Assembly: GCA_900100595.1 (NCBI GenBank)
Contig: FMUA01000003.1
Location: 1 to 64,000 of the forward strand
Source of the DNA: Ruminococcaceae bacterium P7
Lineage (GTDB): Bacteria; Bacillota; Clostridia; Oscillospirales; Acutalibacteraceae
DNA: 64,000 nucleotides
Reading direction: 5' to 3'
Part shown: piece by piece, positions 1-6,858 of the stretch
Layout of the letters: each line of letters starts with the position of its first letter
How positions within the stretch are numbered: the first letter of the stretch is position 1
Position numbers and translations under genes: made by a program
Notes under the pieces: model-generated
Seen by the model: the letters and a program-made list of their open reading frames with translations, nothing else
What the model was told of the DNA's origin: nothing
Database searches by the model: none

Positions 1-1
1 T

Positions 2-307
2 CAATATACGAGTGCCAAATACCGCGCTGCCATTGCTAAAACCGGAATCATTCAGAGTATGAACAGCGCCGGCGGCAGGTGCCACGACAACGCCAAGTGC
101 GAGAGCATGTGGGCAAGGATGAAGGAAGAAATGTTTTACAGCCGAAACAGAAAGCCTGAGAATTATTCTATTAAAGAATTAAAATCAATGGTCTGGCAAT
201 ACTTCCTCAGCTATTGGAACAACCGCAGGATCTGTTCCGCTAACGACGGCTTGCCGCCTTCAGTCAAGCGGAAACAGTATTTTCATGACTTATTGGCAGT
301 TGCTTGA
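2..307 (+). CDS. IS3-family transposase, C-terminal end (partial)
   Basis: The reading frame is already open at base 2, so the gene starts before the window. The visible 101 residues are the end of an IS3-family OrfB integrase core: the stretch GRCHDNAKCESMWARMKEEM matches the DNA-x-x-E region that carries the last catalytic glutamate of the DDE triad, followed by the usual YNN/WNNRRI-type tail and a PPSVKR motif near the stop. In the family this enzyme cuts and joins insertion-sequence ends. Whether the copy is intact cannot be judged because most of it lies outside. The first ATG in the window (position 59) is internal and is not the real start. Confidence 0.85.
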   Translation, partial: QYTSAKYRAAIAKTGIIQSMNSAGGRCHDNAKCESMWARMKEEMFYSRNRKPENYSIKELKSMVWQYFLSYWNNRRICSANDGLPPSVKRKQYFHDLLAVA

Positions 308-325
308 TTTTGTTCGAGTTTAATG

Positions 326-343
326 TGTCAAGTATTATTGACA
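326..343. repeat. Short perfect inverted repeat beyond the transposase end
   Basis: TGTCAA, a six-base spacer and TTGACA form a perfect 6-bp inverted repeat 18 bases after the transposase stop. It lies where the right terminal repeat of the insertion sequence is expected, and recognisable non-IS sequence (a mobC remnant) begins about 90 bases later. The matching left end is outside the window, so the exact IS boundary cannot be fixed. Confidence 0.4.
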
Positions 344-436
344 GGTTCACAATGTTTTCTTTACAACATTCAGCTTCAAAATCGGTGAAGGGCTTGAAGA
401 ACAAATCAAAAGTTTTGTCACCGACCATCCGGGGAC

Positions 437-658
437 GGCTTTACCAAATGCAGTTTAGGCAAACAGATTTTTGTAATTGATGGGCTTGATGAAGTCATCC
501 GTCAGCAAAAAGCAATCGGCAGAAATCTTAACCAGCTTACAACGCTTTGCAATATGGGTAAGATTGACTGTGTGAATTTGCAACCGTTGATTAATGAATA
601 CGTCATACTCAATCAAACGCTTACCAATCTGCTCGACAGAAAGAGGTGGTCGGCATAG
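437..658 (+). pseudogene. mobC-like relaxosome accessory protein, remnant
   Basis: The frame ending at the TAG at 656-658 encodes a fragment with the core VIRQQKAIGRNLNQLTTLCN, characteristic of the C-terminal half of MobC relaxosome proteins from mobilizable and conjugative elements. There is an in-frame stop at 395-397, no start with a ribosome binding site, and the N-terminal ribbon-helix-helix part is not recognisable, so this is a remnant. Its end overlaps the beginning of the relaxase remnant, as mobC and mobA genes normally do. MobC helps open DNA at the transfer origin for the relaxase. No origin sequence could be recognised. Confidence 0.6.
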
Positions 659-912
659 CGGTCATCAATTTCATAGCAAGGCAGAAAACACAGACAAGGC
701 AAGGGCTGAAAGCGTTGCTTGATTATTGCTCTCGGAAAGCTAAAACAAATCACGACGGCAGACGGTTGGTAACAGGAATTAATTGCGTTGCGCAGTCTGC
801 CTACAATGAGATGATGAACACCAAAGAACTGATACGACAAGCTGATATTTGCGGCGGTTTGAAAAGAAAAGTCAATAAATGTCTGGACTTTTCAAAAAAC
901 TGTCTGATATAA
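646..912 (+). pseudogene. Relaxase/mobilization nuclease, truncated N-terminus
   Basis: From a GTG overlapping the mobC remnant, about 75 residues follow the start of MobA/VirD2-type relaxases: INFIARQKTQTRQGLKALLD, then an RRLVTGINC motif and an AYNEMMNTKELI stretch. After ADICGG the relaxase similarity stops, and about 14 unrelated residues lead to a stop. The usual HxxxSF and three-histidine nicking motifs are missing, so the product cannot nick DNA. The truncation joins it directly to the promoter region of the excisionase-like gene, which points to a deletion inside a former mobilizable element. Confidence 0.6.
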
Positions 913-913
913 T
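884..913 (+). promoter_or_regulatory. Candidate promoter of the excisionase-like gene
   Basis: A consensus TATAAT lies at 908-913, with a weak -35 (TGGACT, 884-889) 18 bases upstream. An AAGGAGG ribosome binding site follows at 941-947, eight bases before the ATG at 956. Confidence 0.45.
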
Positions 914-955
914 AGTGTCGCTATCTGTGGTTGGAATGACAAGGAGGATCCATAT

Positions 956-1189
956 ATGACCACAAATAATACAAACATCCGTACACTTCCGAGAATGAGG
1001 ACCGTTCCCAAGGCTTATGCTGAGATCAAGGCGATGGACGCCGGAACTTCGTTCAGTATGAGAGCGCTGAGAAGAATGGTAAAGAACGGCGAGATGCCCA
1101 CCGTTAACGTTGGTAACAAACAACTCATCAATCTTGACCTGTTGATCTTAAAAATCTCAGGCGAAGATCAAGAGAGACTCTGTGGTTGA
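956..1189 (+). CDS. Excisionase-like helix-turn-helix protein
   Basis: This is a 77-residue protein with a very strong ribosome binding site (AAGGAGG). Residues about 17-70 look like an excisionase/MerR-type winged helix: a KAYAEIKAMD segment, a SMRALRRMVKNGEMP recognition region and a VGNKQLINLD strand. Such proteins sit directly upstream of tyrosine integrases in clostridial integrative elements and steer recombination toward excision. It ends six bases before the integrase start and is probably co-transcribed with it. The gene appears intact even though the neighbouring mobilization genes are broken. Confidence 0.7.
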   Translation: MTTNNTNIRTLPRMRTVPKAYAEIKAMDAGTSFSMRALRRMVKNGEMPTVNVGNKQLINLDLLILKISGEDQERLCG

Positions 1190-1195
1190 TGCGCT

Positions 1196-2437
1196 ATGGC
1201 GAATATCACAGAGCGGCAAACGAAATCGGGCGTAGCCTATCGCATCAGGGTCAGCGCGGGCTACGATGATAACTACACGCAGATCATGAGGTCTATGACC
1301 TACAAGCCGAAGCCGGGTATGTCGCAGCGGCAAATCAAAGCCGAGGTCAACCGCCAGGCAGTGCTGTTCGAAGAAAAGGTCAGGTAGGAACAGGCGGAAA
1401 AGAAAAAGCGGATAGAGATGGGACTGGACGATGACCTCAGCCTGTCAGCCAAGCGTGTGCGTTTTGAACCGTTGGCTGAGGAATGGCTTAATCTTATGGA
1501 AACGACCCACGAGATGAAACCGGCTACTATTATCCGCATCAAGACTATGCGCGAGCGTACCTACAAGGCTATCGGCAATGTCTATGTCGATGTGCTCAAC
1601 TACCGCCATATCCAGAAGTTCATCACGAGCCTTGCTCAGAAAGGCGTGAACAAGCATACGGGCGGAGGGCTGTCGCAGAAAACCCAAAAGCATTATGTCA
1701 CCTTCATTTCCGACGTGCTGAATTACGCCAGGACTTGCGGTTTGGTCACCGACAATCCCTGCATGAGAGTCAAGACCGTTAAGACCGACAAGAAGGAGAA
1801 GGAAATCTATTCGCTTGATGAGTTGAAAACTTTGCTGATGCGGATCAATGAGAAAGCAGATTTGCAGCACCGTGTGATGTTCAATCTGCTCGCCTACTGC
1901 GGTATGCGGCGAGGTGAGCTGATGGGGTTGGAATTCAAGGACATCGACTTTGAGAACAACACACTGGAAATCGTCCGCACATCGAACTACCAGAACGGCT
2001 CGACGGGTATCTATACCAGCACACCGAAAACCAAATCGAGCGTCCGCGAGCTGTATTTGCAGCCGCACCTGACGGAAATGATTCGTCAGTGGTACGATGA
2101 ACAGCAGATGAATGCCGAAAAGTGCGGCGACCTGTGGGTCAACAGCGACAGGCTGTTCATCAACTGGCGCGGCGAACCGATGCGGCCGTACTATCCGTAC
2201 AAATGGCTCAAGGATTTCTGCGAGAGGGAAGGAGTACCGTTCAAAGGACTGCACAGCTTCCGTCACACAGTCGCGACGCAGTCAATTGTCAACGGAGTAG
2301 ACGTGTCCACCGTGTCCGCGATCCTCGGACACAGCAATGTCTCTACCACGCTGAACATCTACACCCACGCCGTGAGAAAAGCGAAGGCAAAGGCAGCGAA
2401 CGTTATGGCGGGGCTGATAGACGAAAATGACCCGTAA
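1196..2437 (+). pseudogene. int: Tyrosine integrase interrupted by one in-frame TAG
   Basis: One reading frame of 413 codons is broken only by TAG at 1385-1387; both halves lie in the same frame. The first 63 residues form the N-terminal arm-binding region (ITERQTKSGVAYRIRVSAGY). The part from 1418 contains the core-binding domain and a complete catalytic domain. Numbered from the ATG at 1418, the residues are Arg164 in GMRRGEL, a Lys near 204-206, His279 and Arg282 in HSFRHT, His305 in LGHSN and Tyr315 in IYTHA. The family integrates elements by site-specific recombination, often at tRNA genes, and this one ends about 100 bases from the 3' end of a tRNA-Ala. The TAG probably inactivates it, unless it is read through or the C-terminal part is made from the ATG at 1418. 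Confidence 0.85.
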
Positions 2438-2490
2438 TGACCAAAATAATGACCTGAACCGAAAATGAACAGTTCAGGCAAAAAGAGAAG

Positions 2491-2524
2491 CTCCGAAAAT
2501 GGCTGACCAAAGCCATTTTCGGAG
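2491..2524 (-). terminator. Terminator after the tRNA-Ala genes
   Basis: A perfect 14-bp stem with a 6-base loop (CTCCGAAAATGGCT paired across GACCAA). On the minus strand it is followed by CTTCTCTTTTT, the expected position and polarity for terminating the tRNA transcript. It could also stop the integrase transcript from the other side. Confidence 0.75.
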
Positions 2525-2534
2525 CAAGATGAAA

Positions 2535-2610
2535 TGGTGGAGATAACGGGGCTCGAACCCGTGACCTCTTGACTGCCAGTCAAGCACTCTCCCAGCTGAG
2601 CTATACCCCC
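2535..2610 (-). tRNA. tRNA-Ala (anticodon GGC)
   Basis: The minus strand folds into a full cloverleaf with CCA encoded in the DNA. The acceptor starts with GGGGGTA and pairs with TATCTCC, giving the G3:U70 pair that identifies alanine tRNAs. The anticodon loop is CTGGCAG, anticodon GGC. The 3' end faces the integrase gene, so this tRNA is the likely attachment site of the decayed element. Confidence 0.95.
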
Positions 2611-2633
2611 ATGCTAATGATTGAATTGAAGCA

Positions 2634-2655
2634 CGCCGCAGCTTTCGCTGCGGCG
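2634..2655. repeat. Hairpin in the tRNA spacer
   Basis: CGCCGCAGC and GCTGCGGCG form a perfect 9-bp stem with loop TTTC between the two tRNA-Ala genes. There is no T-run on either side, so it is more likely a processing or folding element in the tRNA precursor than a terminator. Confidence 0.5.
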
Positions 2656-2659
2656 CTTG

Positions 2660-2735
2660 TGGTGGAGATAAGGGGATTCGAACCCCTGACCTCTTGAATG
2701 CGAACCAAGCGCTCTCCCAACTGAGCTATACCCCC
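2660..2735 (-). tRNA. tRNA-Ala (anticodon CGC)
   Basis: A second cloverleaf on the minus strand with encoded CCA and the same acceptor stem, including G3:U70. The anticodon loop TTCGCAT gives anticodon CGC, reading GCG. It is transcribed first, ahead of tRNA-Ala(GGC), from a shared promoter. Confidence 0.93.
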
Positions 2736-2748
2736 ACATGCAAGTGAT

Positions 2749-2777
2749 ATTATATCACATGTTTATGCGCATTGCAA
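2749..2777 (-). promoter_or_regulatory. Promoter of the tRNA-Ala pair
   Basis: On the minus strand, TTGCAA (2772-2777) and TATAAT (2749-2754) are separated by exactly 17 bases. Transcription would begin a few bases before the first tRNA. Confidence 0.75.
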
Positions 2778-2811
2778 GTGTTTTTTGAAATATTTTTATT
2801 TTTTTCTCGTA

Positions 2812-2840
2812 TTGCATTGCTCAGCCTTCTCTTATATAAT
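2812..2840 (+). promoter_or_regulatory. Promoter of the HAD phosphatase gene
   Basis: TTGCAT (2812-2817) and TATAAT (2835-2840) with a 17-base spacer; the start codon follows 18 bases later. Confidence 0.7.
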
Positions 2841-2858
2841 AGGTATAGGTGATAAACA

Positions 2859-3572
2859 ATGTACAAAAACTATCTATTTGACCTCGACGGTACCCTGCTG
2901 CCGATGGATATGAAATATTTTGTCGAGCTTTTTCTCGCGGCATACTGCAAAAAAATGGTGCCCATTACAAAAATCCATGCGGACACGCTGACGGACGCTA
3001 TCTGGACGGGCGTCGGCAACATGGCGCGCAACGACGGCAACTGTCTTAACAGCGACATCTTCTGGCGGAGTATGAACCGCGTCTGCAACCGCGATATGCG
3101 TCCCTTCAGCGACGTCATCGATAACTTTTACCGCACCGAATTTGATGCGGCACGCGCCGCGACCAAGCTCCAGCCGCTGTCACGCACCTGCGTGGAATAC
3201 ATCAAAGCGCACGGCGGCAAGCTGATTGTGGCGACCAATCCGATCTTTCCGAAATCCTCCACCTACCGCCGTATCCAATGGGCAGGGCTTGACGTCAACG
3301 CTTTTGACTATATCACCACCTACGACAACTCGTCCGCCTGCAAGCCGAATCTGAACTACTATGAGGAGATTTGCTCCGTCTGCGGCATTCATCCCGAGGA
3401 GAGCATCATGATCGGCAACGACGTCCGCGAGGATATGGCTGCCGAACGGCTGGGTTTCGATACGTATCTTATCACCGACTGCCTCATAAACCGCGAAAAC
3501 AAGGAGCTTTCTCTCTATCGTCACGGAAGCTTCGGCGACTTCTACGACTTCCTGACCGACCTGTATCGATGA
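2859..3572 (+). CDS. HAD-superfamily hydrolase (phosphatase)
   Basis: A 237-residue soluble protein. The N-terminus carries HAD motif I, FDLDGTLLP, with Asp8 as expected nucleophile and Asp10 as acid/base. Motif IV appears as MIGNDVREDM near residue 190. The insert between them is a helical cap, typical of phosphoglycolate-phosphatase-like enzymes. These are Mg-dependent phosphomonoesterases; the substrate cannot be told from sequence. AGGTGAT at 2847-2853 is the ribosome binding site. The gene is monocistronic with its own promoter and stands just outside the tRNA cluster. Confidence 0.8.
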   Translation: MYKNYLFDLDGTLLPMDMKYFVELFLAAYCKKMVPITKIHADTLTDAIWTGVGNMARNDGNCLNSDIFWRSMNRVCNRDMRPFSDVIDNFYRTEFDAARAATKLQPLSRTCVEYIKAHGGKLIVATNPIFPKSSTYRRIQWAGLDVNAFDYITTYDNSSACKPNLNYYEEICSVCGIHPEESIMIGNDVREDMAAERLGFDTYLITDCLINRENKELSLYRHGSFGDFYDFLTDLYR

Positions 3573-3687
3573 TTCTTAATTTCTACACATCACACAAAAA
3601 GTCAGATTGAACATTGTTAATTTGTACCAACGCCCGATTGTCGGAAAATGTAAATTTATACGTTGCTACAAAGTTGCGTTCAGGGCG

Positions 3688-3716
3688 TTGACACTCTTGA
3701 AATTTTCGCTTATAAT
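3688..3716 (+). promoter_or_regulatory. Consensus sigma-A promoter
   Basis: A perfect TTGACA (3688-3693) and perfect TATAAT (3711-3716) with a 17-base spacer, one of the strongest-looking promoters in the window. It drives the zinc-ribbon membrane protein, leaving a leader of about 70 bases. Confidence 0.85.
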
Positions 3717-3792
3717 GTGAGCTGTCAAATGACGAAAAACACAATTTCACACAGAGAGTTTTGGAAATCAATTACGAAAAAGGAGTAGAATT

Positions 3793-4353
3793 ATGGCTTT
3801 TTGTAAAAATTGCGGACAGCAGATGAATGACGACGCGGTATTCTGCGCAAACTGCGGCACACCCGTCGAGAACACTCAGCAGCCCCAGCAGGCTCAGCAG
3901 AATTATCAGCAGGCTCCCGTACAGCCCACCGTTGTAACAGGCGACGCTGACGTACAGCAGAACAGAGGTATCGCATGGCTTGCGTATGTTCTTTGGGCTC
4001 CCGTGTTCCTGGTTCCGCTCTTTGTCAAAAAAACATCGGAATACTGCAAATTCCACGTTAAGCAGGGTGCTACGCTCTGGGCAACACATTTCGCCTACTG
4101 GCTCGTAACGACCATCCTCACTACGATTCTTGATGTTGCAACCAGAACCTACTACTACGGTTTCTATGTTCACAGCGGCATTTATCATGTATTTAATGTT
4201 CTCTTTAGCCTGGGCAACATTTTCTTTGTCGTTATGATGATCATCGGTATCGTAAACGCGGCAAAGGGTCAGAAGACAGAGCTTCCCCTGATCAGCAAAA
4301 TTCCTTTCGTCGCGAATCTGCTGGACAAAATTTACGCTTCTATTAACAAATAA
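3793..4353 (+). CDS. Zinc-ribbon membrane protein (DUF4870/Tic20-like)
   Basis: A 186-residue protein. Residues 3-26 form a zinc ribbon with two CxxC pairs (CKNCG and CANCG). A Gln/Pro-rich linker follows at about 30-58, then a membrane domain with three to four hydrophobic segments. The LAYVLWAPVFLVPLF helix and a following KFHVKQG motif are typical of DUF4870/Tic20-like proteins. No enzymatic role is known for the family. A consensus promoter and an AGGAG site suggest high expression as a single gene, ended by a strong terminator. Confidence 0.7.
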   Translation: MAFCKNCGQQMNDDAVFCANCGTPVENTQQPQQAQQNYQQAPVQPTVVTGDADVQQNRGIAWLAYVLWAPVFLVPLFVKKTSEYCKFHVKQGATLWATHFAYWLVTTILTTILDVATRTYYYGFYVHSGIYHVFNVLFSLGNIFFVVMMIIGIVNAAKGQKTELPLISKIPFVANLLDKIYASINK

Positions 4354-4370
4354 TTGATTGCGAATAAATT

Positions 4371-4402
4371 GAGGTGGGCAAACGCCCACCTCTTTGTTTT
4401 AT
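4371..4402 (+). terminator. Rho-independent terminator
   Basis: GAGGTGGGC and GCCCACCTC form a perfect 9-bp stem with a 4-base loop, followed by TTTGTTTT. It closes the zinc-ribbon gene and, read in reverse, may also end the convergent glycosylase transcript. Confidence 0.8.
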
Positions 4403-4887
4403 GATTCCATAATGACCCGCCAGCTTTCCGCGAGCCGCTCCAGAGAATAGGCGGCGTTCGCGGGACTGGTGGACGGCAGCTTGACCGCCGCAAAACCCGT
4501 CTGCGGATAAATATACTTCATATACATTTTATGTGAGAGCGCGCCGTTGCAGAACACGCGCTCCGTTTTGCTGTTGTCAAAAATAACGCGCAGGTCGTTC
4601 GGTACGACGTCGCGCACCGAGCTGTCGGACGAACCCGTGATGGTGCAGGACTGAATGGAATCCCACAGCGCGAGATGGTGCCGCAGAATCAGAGAGGATT
4701 TTTCCTCAATCGTCTGCGGCGTGTCCTCGTGACACAAAAGCGCTGTCAGCCGCCAGAAGCGGTTCTGCGGATGACCGTAGAAAAACATCGCCTCGCGGGA
4801 CTTCACCGAGGGAAAGCTGCCGAGAATCAGCGTCCGCGACTCGCTGTCGAAAAGCGGCGGAAAGGGATGCAGGATACGCTCGCTCAT
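4399..4887 (-). CDS. Hypoxanthine (deoxyinosine)-DNA glycosylase, UDG superfamily
   Basis: A 162-residue single-domain protein of the uracil-DNA glycosylase fold, resembling the hypoxanthine-DNA glycosylase branch. The N-terminal LILGSFPSVKSR with FFYGHPQNRFW is the family's active-site region, and LPSTSPANA near residue 140 is the second conserved loop. It would remove deaminated adenine from DNA and start base-excision repair in the cytoplasm. Its start overlaps the stop of the upstream DUF5662-like gene by four bases (ATGA), so the two are translationally coupled. Confidence 0.75.
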   Translation of the reverse strand: MSERILHPFPPLFDSESRTLILGSFPSVKSREAMFFYGHPQNRFWRLTALLCHEDTPQTIEEKSSLILRHHLALWDSIQSCTITGSSDSSVRDVVPNDLRVIFDNSKTERVFCNGALSHKMYMKYIYPQTGFAAVKLPSTSPANAAYSLERLAESWRVIMES

Positions 4888-5408
4888 TTTTTCAGCCTCC
4901 GGATATACGCAAAGGCCGCATCCTCTCCCTCGTCGCGCAGCATCTCGAGCAGCGTGTTGAGCAGCTCCTCCGTGTTTGCGTGCATGCGGTGCTTTCCCTT
5001 GATGCGAAGAAAGTAGGTGTAGGGATCCGCGTCGGTATAATTCTTGCCGTTATAGATTTTGCTCGCCGCCACGCGGTCGCAGAACATCTCGATCACATAG
5101 CGGACGGGCATTTCCACATTTTCATTCTGCCTGGTTTTGGGGTTGTAATCGTTCCAATATTCATAGTGGTGGCGGTTTCTTCCCTTGTGATGCATCCACG
5201 CGCGCGAGCTGCCGTACAGCTCACGCTCCTTTTCATTCGGGCTTCTGTCGCCCTGATAAAACCGCGCGCCGGGGATAAACTCGGTGGGACTGTATTTGGA
5301 CAGGTCGTGCCGCAGTCCCTGCCAGAGAATGCCCGCTTTGGCACAGTGCCTGATGACGCGGTGCCGATGCTTCGTGATTGTTAAAAAATGCTTGACAGGA
5401 TGTGCCAT
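4884..5408 (-). CDS. DUF5662-like protein
   Basis: A soluble 174-residue protein starting MAHPVKHFLTITKHR, rich in His, Tyr and Arg, with conserved-looking pieces LRHDLSKYSP and HHYEYWNDY that resemble the DUF5662 family of Clostridia and phages. Its biochemical activity is unknown. The clustered His, Asp and Tyr residues hint at a metal-dependent fold, but that is inference. The longer frame reaches 5438, but the -10 box lies at 5427-5432, so the ATG at 5408 is the better start. It is coupled to the downstream DNA glycosylase gene. Confidence 0.6.
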   Translation of the reverse strand: MAHPVKHFLTITKHRHRVIRHCAKAGILWQGLRHDLSKYSPTEFIPGARFYQGDRSPNEKERELYGSSRAWMHHKGRNRHHYEYWNDYNPKTRQNENVEMPVRYVIEMFCDRVAASKIYNGKNYTDADPYTYFLRIKGKHRMHANTEELLNTLLEMLRDEGEDAAFAYIRRLKK

Positions 5409-5426
5409 AATTCTATCACCCACCCT

Positions 5427-5488
5427 ATTATAGCACAAAAAGTTACAAAAGTAAAACTATTGATTAATTTTTTAAAACAAGCTATAAT
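5427..5488. promoter_or_regulatory. Back-to-back divergent promoters
   Basis: Minus strand: TTTACT (5450-5455) and TATAAT (5427-5432), 17-base spacer, for the DUF5662-like/glycosylase pair. Plus strand: TTGATT (5460-5465) and TATAAT (5483-5488), 17-base spacer, for the L,D-transpeptidase. The two -35 boxes are only four bases apart, so polymerases at the two promoters could interfere. Confidence 0.65.
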
Positions 5489-5516
5489 AGATATAGAACG
5501 ATTGAGAGGTAATGCA

Positions 5517-6716
5517 ATGACAAGACGTTTGATGATTATCGCGGTGTACGTAATCGCCGCGACAATTCTGCTCCTTTCGGGCATCTGCCTGTTTGGGCTC
5601 AACACAGAAAACATCCATGCGCTTCCCACCCCATCGGAGGCTCACAGGGAACCAACCACCTCTCCCACCCAACCGCAAACCTCTACCTCAGAGCTGACGA
5701 TCTGCGAGAAAGAGGCACGTCTGATCGTGCTTCCCGAGGAGGATGTTTCGCGCGTCGTTTCGTGGAAAAGCGACGACGAAACGGTGGTCACGGTAGACAG
5801 CGGCGGCAGAATCGACGGCGTCTCCGTCGGAGAAGCACGCGTCACCGCCATCCTTGCCGACAGCAGGCAGGACGTCTATCAAGTCACCGTCAGGGAAGCA
5901 AAAACCGCCGTCAACGCCGACCGTCATTCCACCGCCGTCACCGCCCACGGCGATATTCTTGAGAAAAATCTGAAAAGCACCTACCTCAATCCCTATTCGA
6001 TTGACGTCAATCGCAAGCAGAATATCGTCACGGTTTACACCTATGACAGCGACGGCGAATATACGGTGCCCGTGAGAGCGATGATCTGTTCCTGCGGCAT
6101 CGACAAAGCGACGGTCACGGGCGATTATGAAACCTACTTCCGCGCGGAATGGCACGCGCTCTATGACAATGTTTTCGGCATGTACACCACGGGCATCCAT
6201 GAGGATTTTCTTTTTCACAGCGTCCCCTATGAGGAAATGATGAAAAACAACACCCTCGAGAGCGAGGAATTCAACAAGCTCGGTGAGGAAGCCTCTCTCG
6301 GCTGCGTGCGTCTTGCCGTTGCCGACGCAAAATGGATCTATGACAACTGCGCCATCGGCACGCAGGTACATATCTATGACAGCGACAAGGAGGAACCGCT
6401 CGGCAAGCCCGACCCGATCCGCATCAAGGATACGGACGTCCATTGGGATCCGACCGACGACAACGAGGACAACCCCTACAACAAGGAAACGCCGTCAATT
6501 GCCGTCGAGAAAAAGACCGCGCTGGAGGTCGGAGAGAAATTTGATATTTTCAAGGGCGTCAGCGCCACGGACAGCTGCGGCAACGATATTACCGAGCGGC
6601 TGCAGTATCTCGGCAACGTGACGACCTCCCGTAAGGGAACCTACCGCGTCACCTACCGCGTGACGGACGCCATGCACCGAACGGCGGAAAAGACACTGAC
6701 AATCGAGGTGAAATAG
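5517..6716 (+). CDS. L,D-transpeptidase (YkuD) with Ig-like domains
   Basis: A 399-residue envelope protein. An N-terminal hydrophobic segment (about 5-27) acts as signal anchor. A Big-2-like Ig domain follows (about 60-125). The YkuD catalytic domain spans about 145-290, with His234 in FHSVPY and Cys263 in the SLGCVR motif as expected catalytic residues. A C-terminal Ig-like/DUF5011 domain covers about 325-399. YkuD enzymes make 3-3 peptidoglycan crosslinks or attach proteins to the wall. The start is set by GAGAGGT before the ATG at 5517; the frame extends further upstream but across the promoter. It is monocistronic. Confidence 0.85.
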   Translation: MTRRLMIIAVYVIAATILLLSGICLFGLNTENIHALPTPSEAHREPTTSPTQPQTSTSELTICEKEARLIVLPEEDVSRVVSWKSDDETVVTVDSGGRIDGVSVGEARVTAILADSRQDVYQVTVREAKTAVNADRHSTAVTAHGDILEKNLKSTYLNPYSIDVNRKQNIVTVYTYDSDGEYTVPVRAMICSCGIDKATVTGDYETYFRAEWHALYDNVFGMYTTGIHEDFLFHSVPYEEMMKNNTLESEEFNKLGEEASLGCVRLAVADAKWIYDNCAIGTQVHIYDSDKEEPLGKPDPIRIKDTDVHWDPTDDNEDNPYNKETPSIAVEKKTALEVGEKFDIFKGVSATDSCGNDITERLQYLGNVTTSRKGTYRVTYRVTDAMHRTAEKTLTIEVK

Positions 6717-6806
6717 CGTAACGGAACGCGAAAAACGGAAGCGGGGATGTTTTACAGCGCTAACACCTATGTAAATTCTTTAAATGATTCATATAAGCAG
6801 CGAAAA

Positions 6807-6834
6807 GGGACGCGCATACGAAAATGCGCGTCCC
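6807..6834. terminator. Bidirectional terminator between convergent genes
   Basis: GGGACGCGCAT and ATGCGCGTCCC form a perfect 11-bp stem with a 6-base loop. On the minus strand the stem is followed by TTTTCGC, so it fits best as the end of the lipoprotein transcript coming from 8175. Confidence 0.7.
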
Positions 6835-6858
6835 TGATTTATTGGTTGCTTGATTGCG

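Noticed and set aside
5388-5516. Longer N-terminus for the L,D-transpeptidase
   Set aside because: The extra 43 codons cross the TATAAT at 5483-5488 and lack a signal-peptide start; the ATG at 5517 has GAGAGGT and begins the hydrophobic segment.
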